Source: Phocaeicola_A sp045647865
Lineage (GTDB): Bacteria; Bacteroidota; Bacteroidia; Bacteroidales; Bacteroidaceae
Assembly (NCBI GenBank): GCA_045647865.1
Contig: JAZRMW010000041.1
Coordinates: 135,390-199,389 of the forward strand
Length of the DNA: 64,000 bases
Direction: 5' to 3'
Part shown: one piece after another, positions 33,394 to 42,274 of the stretch
Numbering within the stretch: position 1 is the first letter of the stretch
How the letters are laid out: every line of letters starts with the position of its first letter
Position numbers and translations under genes: made by a program
The notes under the pieces: model-generated
Seen by the model: only the letters and a program-made list of their open reading frames with translations
Told to the model about the DNA's origin: nothing
Database searches by the model: none

Positions 33394-34155
33394 ATGGGAA
33401 AAATTATAGCTTTAGCCAATCAGAAAGGCGGTGTGGGAAAGACTACCACTACCATTAATCTGGCCGCCTCATTGGCTACATTGGAGAAGAAAGTGTTGGT
33501 GATTGATGCTGACCCTCAGGCAAACGCATCATCAGGACTTGGTGTGGACATCAAGGAGGTGGATACCTCCATCTACGAATGTCTGATAAACCAAGTGGAT
33601 ATCCGCGAAGCCATTTATACTACGGACATCGAAGGATTGGACATTGTGCCCTCGCACATCGATTTGGTGGGTGCAGAAATTGAAATGCTGAACCTTACGG
33701 CACGCGAAAAAGTGATGAAAAAAGTGTTGGCAACCGTTGTCAATGACTATGACTACATCCTCATCGATTGTTCACCATCCTTAGGATTGATAACTATCAA
33801 TGCCCTCACTGCGGCCAATTCGGTCATCATCCCAGTGCAATGTGAATACTTTGCGTTAGAGGGTATCAGCAAATTGTTGAACACGATAAAGATTATCAAA
33901 TCTAAACTGAATACAGCTCTTGAAATAGAGGGATTCCTGTTGACAATGTACGATTCACGTTTGCGCTTGCATAATCAAGTGTATGACGAGGTGAAGCGAC
34001 ACTTTCAAGAACTGGTCTTCCGCACAGTCATCCAACGCAACGTGAAGCTGGGTGAAGCCCCCAGTCATGGTATCCCTGTGATATTGTACGATGCTGACTC
34101 CACGGGTGCACGCAACCACTTGGCGTTGGCACAGGAAATTGTAAAAAAGAACTGA
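33394..34155 (+). CDS. parA: Chromosome-partitioning ATPase ParA/Soj
   Basis: A 253-residue P-loop ATPase of the ParA/MinD class. The deviant Walker A is KGGVGKTTT (residues about 10-18), with switch motifs VIDADPQANASSGL and LIDCSPSLGLITINAL. It works with ParB on parS sites to segregate chromosome origins. No N-terminal DNA-binding extension is present, as expected for chromosomal ParA. parB follows after 91 bp. That spacer contains three 22-bp repeat units. Confidence 0.97.
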   Translation: MGKIIALANQKGGVGKTTTTINLAASLATLEKKVLVIDADPQANASSGLGVDIKEVDTSIYECLINQVDIREAIYTTDIEGLDIVPSHIDLVGAEIEMLNLTAREKVMKKVLATVVNDYDYILIDCSPSLGLITINALTAANSVIIPVQCEYFALEGISKLLNTIKIIKSKLNTALEIEGFLLTMYDSRLRLHNQVYDEVKRHFQELVFRTVIQRNVKLGEAPSHGIPVILYDADSTGARNHLALAQEIVKKN

Positions 34156-34163
34156 TAGCTCAT

Positions 34164-34229
34164 CCCTAGGATGAACCTACTTCAACCCTTGGATGAAGCA
34201 GGAACAACCCTAAGATGAAGTTAATAGAA
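34164..34229. repeat. 22-bp tandem repeat (3 units) between parA and parB
   Basis: CCCTAGGATGAA, CCCTTGGATGAA and CCCTAAGATGAA start at 34164, 34186 and 34208, exactly 22 bp apart. The bases between them diverge. Unit length and the AGGATGAA core match the array at 11471-11560. The position inside the par operon raises the question of ParB binding, but the core is not the known palindromic parS. Confidence 0.7.
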
Positions 34230-34246
34230 ACTATATGTAATAAACT

Positions 34247-35134
34247 ATGGCAGTAAAGAAAAGATATACGGGCCTTGGCCGTGGATTGGATGCTCTTATC
34301 TCTACAGAAGAGGTGAAGACACAAGGTTCATCATCCATTCATGAAGTACCCGTGACACAAATCAAGGCAAACCCTAACCAACCACGCCGTGAGTTTGACC
34401 AAACGGCCCTACAAGAGTTGGCTGACTCGATAGGAGAAATTGGAATCATCCAACCCATCACTCTGCGTCAGATGGAAGACGGCACGTATCAGATTATTGC
34501 CGGAGAACGACGTTTCCGTGCTTCGCAATTGGCCGGTTTGACGAGCGTACCTGCCTATATACGTACGGCTGACGATGAAAACGTGATGGAGATGGCTCTC
34601 ATCGAGAACATTCAGCGCGAAGACCTCAATTCATTGGAAATAGCTTTGGCTTACCAACACTTGATAGAGCAATACGGACTCACGCAGGAGCGCCTGAGCG
34701 AAAGAGTAGGGAAGAAGCGTACAACGATTGCCAACTACTTGAGATTATTGAAATTGCCTGCCCCCATCCAAGTGGCTCTTCAAAACAAGGAAATAGATAT
34801 GGGACATGCACGTGCCTTATTGACCTTGGACAACCCCACATTGCAGATACGACTCTTTGAAGAACTAATGCGTGAGGGATATTCGGTGCGTAAGGTAGAA
34901 CAGATGGTAAAGGCCTTGAACGAAGGAGAAGCCGTAAAGAGTATCACTGGCAAAAAGATTGCTCCGGCTAAGCTTCCTGAGGAATATAATCTGTTGAAAA
35001 CTCAACTTTCAGATTTTTTCCATAGCAAGGTGCAACTTTCATGCTCTGGGAAAGGGAAAGGAAAAATTACTATTCCTTTCAACAATGAGGAAGATCTTGA
35101 ACGTATCGTGGGAATTTTGGATCAGTTGAAATAA
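34247..35134 (+). CDS. parB: Chromosome-partitioning protein ParB/Spo0J
   Basis: A 295-residue CTP-dependent DNA clamp. The N-terminal CTPase domain has IKANPNQPRREFD, the arginine patch GERRFRASQLAG, and ENIQREDLNSLEIALAYQHL. The central helix-turn-helix is in LTQERLSERVGKKRTTIANY, and the C-terminal dimer domain ends at VGILDQLK. Everything is in normal order and length. It is followed after 12 bp by the DUF5683 gene, suggesting a parA-parB-DUF5683-mltD-relA cotranscript as in other Bacteroidales. Confidence 0.97.
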   Translation: MAVKKRYTGLGRGLDALISTEEVKTQGSSSIHEVPVTQIKANPNQPRREFDQTALQELADSIGEIGIIQPITLRQMEDGTYQIIAGERRFRASQLAGLTSVPAYIRTADDENVMEMALIENIQREDLNSLEIALAYQHLIEQYGLTQERLSERVGKKRTTIANYLRLLKLPAPIQVALQNKEIDMGHARALLTLDNPTLQIRLFEELMREGYSVRKVEQMVKALNEGEAVKSITGKKIAPAKLPEEYNLLKTQLSDFFHSKVQLSCSGKGKGKITIPFNNEEDLERIVGILDQLK

Positions 35135-35146
35135 GAATCTTTTGTT

Positions 35147-35893
35147 TTGAAAACGACATATATATATAAGGTATTACTTAGTGTTTTGGGGATGCTATTT
35201 ATCTGTGTTGCAGAAATACATGCTCAACAGAACTCTCCCCGTGCACAACAAAAACGTGAGCGGACAGATTCAATCGCTATTTCCAATGAAACGAATATAG
35301 AGACGTTGGAGTCCCCTATAGATACTGCTAAATTGGGAGAGGGGATATTGGCATTCGAACAAACCGAAGAGGTTTCCATAAAGGAAAAGAAGCAATTCAT
35401 TCCCGACCCAGCCAAAGCTACATGGCTGGCTGCTATATTCCCCGGTGGAGGACAGATCTATAATCGCAAGTATTGGAAGTTGCCTATCATCTATGGAGGA
35501 TTTGTGGGATGTACATACGCCTTGACTTGGAATGGTCAAATGTATGAAGACTATTCGCAAGCATATTTGGACATCATGGATGACAATCCGAACACAGACA
35601 GTTTTTTGGACCTATTGCCACCAGGATACCCTGTTGATGCGAACATGGATTATCTGAAACGCGTAATCAAAAGAAAAAAAGATACTTATCGCCGATATCG
35701 CGACATGAGTATCTTTGTGTTCATCGGAGTTTATGCCATCTCCATCATTGATGCATATGTGGATGCGGAGTTGGCCAGTTTTGACCTTAGCAAGGATTTG
35801 TCTATGAAGGTAGAACCTACGGTAATACAAAACAACCAGTATAATTTGAAAGATGGAAATTCTTACGGATTGCAATGTAGCTTCCGTTTCTAA
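35147..35893 (+). CDS. DUF5683-type envelope protein
   Basis: A 248-residue protein starting at TTG 35147; no earlier or better ATG restores the signal peptide (KVLLSVLGMLFICVAEIHAQ), so TTG is preferred. The mature part is polar to about residue 80. It then has the conserved core ATWLAAIFPGGGQIYNRKYW, which resembles TM2-type proteins, followed by hydrophobic segments (YGGFVGCTYALTW, MSIFVFIGVYAISIIDAYVD). Such genes lie next to parB in many Bacteroidetes. Role unknown; possibly cell-envelope structure. Confidence 0.85.
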   Translation: MKTTYIYKVLLSVLGMLFICVAEIHAQQNSPRAQQKRERTDSIAISNETNIETLESPIDTAKLGEGILAFEQTEEVSIKEKKQFIPDPAKATWLAAIFPGGGQIYNRKYWKLPIIYGGFVGCTYALTWNGQMYEDYSQAYLDIMDDNPNTDSFLDLLPPGYPVDANMDYLKRVIKRKKDTYRRYRDMSIFVFIGVYAISIIDAYVDAELASFDLSKDLSMKVEPTVIQNNQYNLKDGNSYGLQCSFRF

Positions 35894-35914
35894 CTAAAGA
35901 GAAAAGATTTGTAG

Positions 35915-37171
35915 ATGAGAAAAATATTAATATCCATAATAATTGCTTTTACCATCATTCCTATAACAATGGCAAATGATGCGGATACACTCATGGTGAA
36001 TGGTATTCCGATGGAAATGCCAGAAAGTATGACTGCACATGTGGATTCAATGTTGAAGCAATGGTATTCGAAACATTACCTTACATTTTCAGAGGAAGAT
36101 TGTCAGACAATAAAAAATCATTCGACAGAACTCAGTGATTCCGTCGTTGCAGAGCGTTTGGCGCGTATTCCGACATTGATGGAAATGCCTTATAATGAAG
36201 TGGTAAGAAAATACATCGACCAGTATATTGTGAAATCGAAAGGTTTGGTATCCTACATGTTGGGGGCTATGAACTTTTATATGCCAATCTTTGAAGAAGC
36301 ACTTGATCTTTATAACTTGCCCAATGAGTTAAAGTATCTTCCTATCATTGAATCAGCTCTTAACCCACAAGCTACGTCTCGTGCTGGAGCTGTTGGCCTT
36401 TGGCAATTCATGCTGAAGACGGGAAAACTATATGGTCTCCAATCTAACAGTTTGGTGGATGAACGTCGGGATCCTATCAAGGCAACTTTTGCAGCTGCAC
36501 GCTATTTGAAGGATTTATATAACATTTATGGGGATTGGAGTTTGGTGATTGCTGCTTATAATTGTGGACCTGGCAATGTGAATAAAGCCATTCACAGGGC
36601 TGATGGTAGCCATGACTATTGGGAAATATATCCTTATTTACCTCGCGAAACACGTGGATATGTTCCGAATTTTATTGCTGCTAATTACATCATGAACTAC
36701 TATTGCCAACATGACATCTGCCCCATGCAAGTACAATTACCTGCAGCTACTGATACAATGATTGTCAGTCAGGATATCCATTTCCAACAAATTGCAGACC
36801 TTTGTCAGGTAAGTATGGAAGAAATCCGTGCTTTAAACCCTCAATATAAGAAAGATATTATACCAGGAGCAAGTATGGAGTGTATTCTTCGCTTACCTGT
36901 TGATGCTGTTGTATCGTTCATCGAAAGTGGGGATTCTATCTATGAACATAGAGCTGACGAACTCTTCACAAAACGTAAGTATGTTACAGCTAAAGATGGA
37001 AAAAAACGTCGTGTATCAGTTAATGGTGGAACTTACCATACCATACGTCGAGGTGAAACCCTTTCAACCATCGCACGTAAATACGGCATTACTGTAACTA
37101 CACTGAGAGAACTCAATAACCTGAAGGGTAACAATATCACTGCAGGCAAAAAATTGCGTGTCTCTGATTGA
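35915..37171 (+). CDS. mltD: Membrane-bound lytic transglycosylase with LysM domains (MltD-like)
   Basis: A 418-residue exported murein hydrolase. A signal peptide (ISIIIAFTIIPITMA) is followed by the SLT domain at about 125-265, with the catalytic glutamate in YLPIIESALNPQA and AGAVGLWQFMLKTGKLYGL. Then come AAYNCGPGNVNKAI and two LysM modules: a divergent one near 285-330, and a clear one at about 370-418 (HTIRRGETLSTIARKYGI, LNNLKGNNITAGKKLRV). It cleaves glycan strands to give 1,6-anhydro-muropeptides. It sits between DUF5683 and relA, 22-45 bp gaps. Confidence 0.93.
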   Translation: MRKILISIIIAFTIIPITMANDADTLMVNGIPMEMPESMTAHVDSMLKQWYSKHYLTFSEEDCQTIKNHSTELSDSVVAERLARIPTLMEMPYNEVVRKYIDQYIVKSKGLVSYMLGAMNFYMPIFEEALDLYNLPNELKYLPIIESALNPQATSRAGAVGLWQFMLKTGKLYGLQSNSLVDERRDPIKATFAAARYLKDLYNIYGDWSLVIAAYNCGPGNVNKAIHRADGSHDYWEIYPYLPRETRGYVPNFIAANYIMNYYCQHDICPMQVQLPAATDTMIVSQDIHFQQIADLCQVSMEEIRALNPQYKKDIIPGASMECILRLPVDAVVSFIESGDSIYEHRADELFTKRKYVTAKDGKKRRVSVNGGTYHTIRRGETLSTIARKYGITVTTLRELNNLKGNNITAGKKLRVSD

Positions 37172-37213
37172 GATAATTGGGATATATGATAACCTTGAAA
37201 TGAATATGATATT

Positions 37214-39484
37214 ATGGAAGATATTCAGAATAAAATAAGAGAGCAGGAAGAGGAACAAATGATTAACAATGCATTTCAAACTCTTCTGGATTCATATTTG
37301 GCCTCCAAGCATCGTAAAAAAGTTGAGATAATTACGAAAGCTTTTAATTTTGCAAAGCAAGCACATAAGGGAGTACGACGTCGCTCAGGCGAACCTTATA
37401 TCATGCATCCAATAGCTGTAGCACAGATTGTGTGTCAGGAAATAGGACTTGGATCTACCTCCATCTGTTCGGCTTTGTTGCATGATGTAGTAGAGGATAC
37501 AGATTATACCGTAGAAGACATTTCTAATATATTCGGTCCTAAAATTGCCCAAATTGTGGATGGCTTGACGAAAATATCTGGTGGTATCTTTGGAGACAAG
37601 GCTTCTAGTCAAGCAGAGAATTTCAAGAAACTTTTGCTCACAATGTCTGAAGACATTCGAGTGATTCTCATTAAAATAGCCGACCGTCTGCATAACATGC
37701 GCACTCTTGGCTCTATGCTCCCAAGTAAGCAATATAAAATTGCAGGTGAAACACTATACATATATGCTCCATTAGCGAACAGATTGGGGTTGAACAAAAT
37801 TAAAAGTGAGCTTGAAAATCTGAGTTTTAAATACGAACATCCCGATACATACAAGGAAATATCGGACAAATTGCAAGCCACACAGAATGAAAGACGGAAC
37901 ATCTTTGAGAATTTCATCAATCCTATCAAAAAGAAATTGGATGAGAAAGGTTTTATTTATCGCATAGAAGACCGAATCAAAACGCCTTATTCTATATGGA
38001 ATAAAATGCAAACCAAGCATGTGGCTTTTGAAGAAATCTATGATATTTTGGCTGTGCGTATCATCTTCACACCTTTGGTTCCTGAAGAGGAATTGAATGA
38101 ATGCTTTGATATCTATGTTTCGATGAGTAAAATTTACAAATCTCATCCTGACCGTTTGCGTGATTGGATCAGTCATCCAAAAGCGAATGGATATCAAGCT
38201 TTGCATACAACGTTGATGAGTCCTCATGGTGATTGGATAGAGGTACAGATACGTAGTGAACGTATGAATGATGTGGCAGAACATGGATTTGCCGCACATT
38301 GGAAATATAAAGAAGGTGGGGGAAGCGAGGATGAAGGTGAACTTGATAAATGGCTTTATACCATCAAGGAAATCTTGGATGACCCTCAACCTGATGCCAT
38401 GGATTTTTTGGATACCATCAAACTGAATTTGTTTGCATCAGAAATATTCGTGTTTACACCTAAAGGAGAAATCAAGACTATGCCGCAAAATAGTACGGCA
38501 TTAGATTTTGCGTTTACAATTCATTCTTCTTTAGGTAGCCATTGCATAGGTGCTAAAGTCAATCACAAATTAGTACCATTGAGTCATCCTTTAAAGAGTG
38601 GTGACCAAGTAGAAATTATATCATCAAAGAGTCAACATGTAACACCTGCATGGCTGAACTTTGCTACTACGGCAAAAGCAAAATCGAAGATTACTGCCAT
38701 TCTTCGTAAAGAACAGCGTATGGCACAAAAAAATGGCGAAGAACGGTTGACTGAATTCTTGGCTAACGCAGAAATGGAAGTTTCTACTATTGTGATTGAA
38801 AAATTATGTAAATACCATGAACTTGCTTCCAAGGAACAATTGTTTGCAGCGATTGGCAGCAAAAAAATTATTTTAAGTGAGGAAGATTTAAATGTACTAC
38901 GCGAAAAGACAAATTCTACCAATGTTTGGAAGAAATATTTGACATTCCCTTTCCCTAGTAGCAATCGAAACAAAAAAGATAAAAAAGACGATGTCTCAAA
39001 ACCGAAAATCAATCCTAAAGATATTGATAGAAAGAAAACTCTAGAAATAACGGATGATACAATTCAGGATAGTTATGTAATAGCAGATTGTTGTAAACCT
39101 ATTCCGGGTGATAATGTTTTGGGTTATATTGATGACAATAATCAGATTGTAATTCACAAACGCCAATGTCCTGTGGCTTCACGTCTGAAAAGCAGTTTTG
39201 GTAACAGAATACTGGATGCAAGATGGAATACTCGTAAAAAGTTATATTTCCCCGTAAGTCTGCAATTGGAAGGCATTGATGGAGTTGGGGTTCTGAATGC
39301 TATTACAGAAGTAATTTCACGTCAGATGAATGTTAACATCCACAGACTTTCTTTTGAAACGAACGATGGAATTTTTGTAGGAAACATTAAACTATATGTC
39401 CATGATGTTGATGATGTTACCACTATTTGTCGTAATCTCAAATTAATAGAGCAAGTAAAGAGCGTGGGACGTGTAGATCAGTAG
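37214..39484 (+). CDS. Bifunctional (p)ppGpp synthetase/hydrolase, RelA/SpoT family
   Basis: A 756-residue long RSH enzyme. The order is HD hydrolase (HPIAVAQIV, then LLHDVVEDTD near 87-96, intact), synthetase (YDILAVRIIF, SHPKANGYQALHTTLMS), TGS (FVFTPKGEIKTMPQNSTALD), a zinc-finger-like segment with VIADCCKPIPGDNVLGY, and a C-terminal ACT domain. Intact HDxxED suggests it can hydrolyse (p)ppGpp. Bacteroidales often have two RSH enzymes, so the relA versus spoT name is left open. A strong terminator follows at 39509-39557. Confidence 0.95.
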   Translation: MEDIQNKIREQEEEQMINNAFQTLLDSYLASKHRKKVEIITKAFNFAKQAHKGVRRRSGEPYIMHPIAVAQIVCQEIGLGSTSICSALLHDVVEDTDYTVEDISNIFGPKIAQIVDGLTKISGGIFGDKASSQAENFKKLLLTMSEDIRVILIKIADRLHNMRTLGSMLPSKQYKIAGETLYIYAPLANRLGLNKIKSELENLSFKYEHPDTYKEISDKLQATQNERRNIFENFINPIKKKLDEKGFIYRIEDRIKTPYSIWNKMQTKHVAFEEIYDILAVRIIFTPLVPEEELNECFDIYVSMSKIYKSHPDRLRDWISHPKANGYQALHTTLMSPHGDWIEVQIRSERMNDVAEHGFAAHWKYKEGGGSEDEGELDKWLYTIKEILDDPQPDAMDFLDTIKLNLFASEIFVFTPKGEIKTMPQNSTALDFAFTIHSSLGSHCIGAKVNHKLVPLSHPLKSGDQVEIISSKSQHVTPAWLNFATTAKAKSKITAILRKEQRMAQKNGEERLTEFLANAEMEVSTIVIEKLCKYHELASKEQLFAAIGSKKIILSEEDLNVLREKTNSTNVWKKYLTFPFPSSNRNKKDKKDDVSKPKINPKDIDRKKTLEITDDTIQDSYVIADCCKPIPGDNVLGYIDDNNQIVIHKRQCPVASRLKSSFGNRILDARWNTRKKLYFPVSLQLEGIDGVGVLNAITEVISRQMNVNIHRLSFETNDGIFVGNIKLYVHDVDDVTTICRNLKLIEQVKSVGRVDQ

Positions 39485-39508
39485 GACATTTCATCTAAAA
39501 AACATAAA

Positions 39509-39557
39509 GGCACAAAGACCTAAATTATAAAACATCCAAGTCTTTGTGCCTTTTTTT
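39509..39557 (+). terminator. Intrinsic terminator after the RSH gene
   Basis: GGCACAAAGAC (39509-39519) pairs over 11 bp with GTCTTTGTGCC (39540-39550) and is followed by seven Ts. It also bounds the convergent AraC gene, whose stop is at 39559. Confidence 0.9.
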
Positions 39558-39558
39558 A

Positions 39559-40413
39559 TTAGGTGAGCTCTCTATATTGCATAGGGGAATAACCTGTATG
39601 TCGTTTGAAATATCGCCCAAAGAAAGATGGATTAGGAAAATTAAGCGAATTGGAAATTTCTTGTACAGTAAGTTCGCTGTTGTGTAATTTGGCTTTTGCA
39701 TCTAGAATGACAGCATCAGCTATAATATCTGTTGCTAGTTTGTTGCTGACATCACGACATATTGTTCCTAAATATTTAGGAGTTATGCACAGTTCATTAG
39801 CATAAAAAGATACACTTCGATTGTTTTTATAATGTTCAACGAGCAATGCTAGAAATTTGCGAAAAATTTGATTGCCTCTATTGGATTTCTCATTTGATTT
39901 TTGAGGTAGCTGACGACGATAGATGGCACCAACAGTGTATAACAATGATGTGAGTAAACCCTTGCGTATTTCGGGTGACGTATCTATCAACTCATTTCCT
40001 TCAATACGATAAAAGAAATTACAGAAGTTAAGGAGTAGTTCTTTCTCTTCTTCTTTCAGTTGTACAAGTGGGCGATAGCGCATTTCGGACATGAAAGATA
40101 GATTAGAACGCCATAAATTGATGTCAGCTGCAAATGCAGGAGTAAACAAAATTAAATAACCAACAAAATCATCTGTTATTGAATGACCTTGAACAATGTG
40201 ATGTGGGATAATTGTCAATAGCTTATTCTCTGTGACTTCGTATTGAGTAAGATTCATTGAAAGGGTAAGTTTTCCTTTTAATCCAATAACAAACGCTCCG
40301 TTTGCTAAACGAAAAGAATCCTTTTTAAGCTCAAAACTATTCTTTGCTTCTGGCCAACGGGTAACCATGAAGTCTTTTTTTACCTCTACTGTTGGAATGA
40401 TTTCTCTTTTCAT
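39559..40413 (-). CDS. AraC-family transcriptional regulator
   Basis: A 284-residue regulator with an N-terminal cupin-like sensor (about 1-160) and a C-terminal AraC DNA-binding domain. In the latter, VSFYANELCITPKYLGTICR is the first helix-turn-helix and TVQEISNSLNFPNPSFFGRY the second, ending RHTGYSPMQYREL. The frame is open to TTG 40449, but that codon lies within the TACCTTTGC promoter box, so ATG 40413 (MKREIIPTVEVKK) is chosen. Ligand and targets unknown. It neighbours an FlK-like thioesterase gene on the same strand. Confidence 0.92.
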   Translation of the reverse strand: MKREIIPTVEVKKDFMVTRWPEAKNSFELKKDSFRLANGAFVIGLKGKLTLSMNLTQYEVTENKLLTIIPHHIVQGHSITDDFVGYLILFTPAFAADINLWRSNLSFMSEMRYRPLVQLKEEEKELLLNFCNFFYRIEGNELIDTSPEIRKGLLTSLLYTVGAIYRRQLPQKSNEKSNRGNQIFRKFLALLVEHYKNNRSVSFYANELCITPKYLGTICRDVSNKLATDIIADAVILDAKAKLHNSELTVQEISNSLNFPNPSFFGRYFKRHTGYSPMQYRELT

Positions 40414-40445
40414 ACACAAAACTAAATTCTTTGCAAAAGTTTTAT

Positions 40446-40454
40446 GCAAAGGTA
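40446..40454 (-). promoter_or_regulatory. -7 box of the AraC-family gene
   Basis: The minus strand reads TACCTTTGC (TAnnTTTG), 32 bp upstream of ATG 40413. It decides the start codon by excluding TTG 40449. Confidence 0.65.
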
Positions 40455-40586
40455 CAATTTTTATTGAAGTAGAGATAACAAATAGGAGGTTTTAAACAGA
40501 TTTTGTATTTCTTTTAATTCCCTTATTTAATATCTGTAAACGTTCTTCCTATATAAGACAGGGATGTGGATAAAAGGAAGGAATTA

Positions 40587-40955
40587 CTATCCATTTGAGA
40601 ATTTCTCTCGTTCGACAACAAAACGAATGTGTTTGGCTTTTCCTACAATTTTTTCTCCTTCAAAAGCCTCGATTGTAAATGTAAGTTTTCGTCCTTTAAT
40701 TTCTGTAAGAGTTGCTGTCGCAGCAATAGTAGCTCCAATGAAAGAAGGAGCTAAATGACTCAATTCAATGAATCCTCCTACAGTAGTAGAAGCTTCAGGA
40801 AGTTTTGTTGAAACTGTAAGCATAGCCGCATTTTCCATAAGTGCAACGAGTGCTGGAGTCGCTAATACAGACATATCACCAGAACCCATAGTCAGAGCCG
40901 TATTATTGCCTGATACAGATATTGTACTAGTATGTTGTAAACCTTCGGTAAGCAT
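40587..40955 (-). CDS. Hotdog-fold acyl-CoA thioesterase, FlK-like
   Basis: A 122-residue single hotdog protein; ATG 40955 (MLTEGLQHTSTISV) is preferred to the TTG eight codons upstream. Three residues known to be catalytic in fluoroacetyl-CoA thioesterase FlK (Thr, Glu, His) are present at the same spacing: Thr in ATPALVALMEN, Glu 8 residues later, and His 26 residues after that in ELSHLAPS. GATIAATATLTEIKGRKLTF is the hotdog strand region. Family members hydrolyse small acyl-CoAs; a housekeeping acyl-CoA is more likely here than fluoroacetyl-CoA. It follows the hypothetical gene at 41006 by 50 bp. Confidence 0.85.
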   Translation of the reverse strand: MLTEGLQHTSTISVSGNNTALTMGSGDMSVLATPALVALMENAAMLTVSTKLPEASTTVGGFIELSHLAPSFIGATIAATATLTEIKGRKLTFTIEAFEGEKIVGKAKHIRFVVEREKFSNG

Positions 40956-41005
40956 GTTGATAAAATTATAGTTCTTCAAAATTTATGAATCATGAGTGCA
41001 GCTTG

Positions 41006-41395
41006 TTATTTTATAAGGATTCTTTGAAGAGAAGTTTGTAATGGAAGTTGAATATCAATAATAGGAGTGTACCAAGCATATAGAAACGCATTTTTTGATA
41101 AAGAAATCTTGGAAGTCCCCTTTTGTTTTATATAACTTGAGAGGGTCTCATTTGGTTGGATAGGTGGTTCTTTCTCTGTACTGAAAATTATGGTTCCTCC
41201 CATCCACTTTATAAAAGCTCTTTCGCAGTAGTCAAAAGGACCTTCCAATTCTGCGTGACTCTCTTCCCCATATATTTTGATGATTGAAGCACCATGTCTT
41301 ATGCCATGTTCGTTAATAAACTGATGACAGGCTAAAAGAGTATATAGATACTGGTATTTCATATTTTGAATACTTGGGGAAGTAAAAGGAAACAT
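41006..41395 (-). CDS. Hypothetical protein, 129 aa
   Basis: Not recognised. Start ATG 41395 (MFPFTSPSIQNMKYQYLY) lies 6 bp after the DUF4296 stop; MKYQYLY, 11 codons later, is an alternative. Soluble, no signal peptide. The segment HGASIIKIYGEESHAELEGP and a second half rich in Ile and Pro give no clear fold. It is probably the last gene of the ileS-dksA-lspA-DUF4296 transcript. Confidence 0.68.
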   Translation of the reverse strand: MFPFTSPSIQNMKYQYLYTLLACHQFINEHGIRHGASIIKIYGEESHAELEGPFDYCERAFIKWMGGTIIFSTEKEPPIQPNETLSSYIKQKGTSKISLSKNAFLYAWYTPIIDIQLPLQTSLQRILIK

Positions 41396-41401
41396 CACGT
41401 T

Positions 41402-42274
41402 TTAAGGATTATCAATCTTTATGGTTTGTAGAGTATCTATATTTGATGTTTCAAACTTATGTTTTCTTATAAAAGAAATATTACTCAATAGTAAATCCAT
41501 TGTTGGCAGAGAGGTTGCTTGTATGTCGAAATCTGAATAATCCATCTGTATCAAATTTCTTTCTTCCATGGGGAAATAATAGATATGTCCGACAATTTCC
41601 TTTAATTTGTAGGAGGGATTACAAGCTAAACTCAATGTATATGTGCCTGAATGATTGATTACTTGTGACAAACCTACTGTATCCTTGTCATATAGGAATG
41701 TCATTGACATTATAGCATGTGATTTGCAAGTATCTCCCAAAAATAAAGCTTCCATATTCCATACGAAAGAGTCATTTGCTTGATAATTGCTATCTGGTTC
41801 GAATTGGAAAAGAAGTTTATTGGATAATGTAGATAAAGAAAGTCGAAACAGTTTGTAGTCTGTCCAAATATTTACAGAATCTCCTGCAGGTGATAATACT
41901 TTCATTCGCTTATTAGGAGGAAGATAGTTAGCCATCTCTTCCTTCTTAGCTGAAAAACGTTTGTTCAAATTCTTATATATAGCTTCCAGTTCTTTGGTAT
42001 TCCGCATATACCAAGTAAGAGATGTGTCGAATTCTGCTTCCGTAACATGATGTTTTGCAAATACAGACTCTTCGTAAATCTTTCGCTTATGATTCTGACT
42101 TGAAGTCAAGTCGCCAGCCATTGCTTGCATCAGGTGGTAATCATATAGCAAATCTTCCATCTCGTCTGGTTGAATTACATAAGATGGGATTTCAACCATG
42201 CAGCTTGCCAATAATGAAAATATCAAGGTGACAATGAGCAGATGGTGCTTGTCTTTTTTTAAGAGCATTCTCAT
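41402..42274 (-). CDS. DUF4296-type lipoprotein
   Basis: A 290-residue exported protein. The signal sequence ends LIFSLLASCMVEIPSYVI, with Cys near residue 25 as the lipidated residue. The conserved N-terminal domain (YVIQPDEMEDLLYDYHLMQA, KHHVTEAEFDTSLTWYMRN) matches the DUF4296 family found in Bacteroidetes beside lspA. The rest is beta-rich with no known motif. The start overlaps the lspA stop (ATGA at 42271-42274), so the lipoprotein is translationally coupled to the signal peptidase that should process it. Confidence 0.88.
   Translation of the reverse strand: MRMLLKKDKHHLLIVTLIFSLLASCMVEIPSYVIQPDEMEDLLYDYHLMQAMAGDLTSSQNHKRKIYEESVFAKHHVTEAEFDTSLTWYMRNTKELEAIYKNLNKRFSAKKEEMANYLPPNKRMKVLSPAGDSVNIWTDYKLFRLSLSTLSNKLLFQFEPDSNYQANDSFVWNMEALFLGDTCKSHAIMSMTFLYDKDTVGLSQVINHSGTYTLSLACNPSYKLKEIVGHIYYFPMEERNLIQMDYSDFDIQATSLPTMDLLLSNISFIRKHKFETSNIDTLQTIKIDNP

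Noticed and set aside
34164..34229. parS centromere between parA and parB
   Set aside because: The repeats are not the 16-bp palindromic parS and are also found downstream of atpG.
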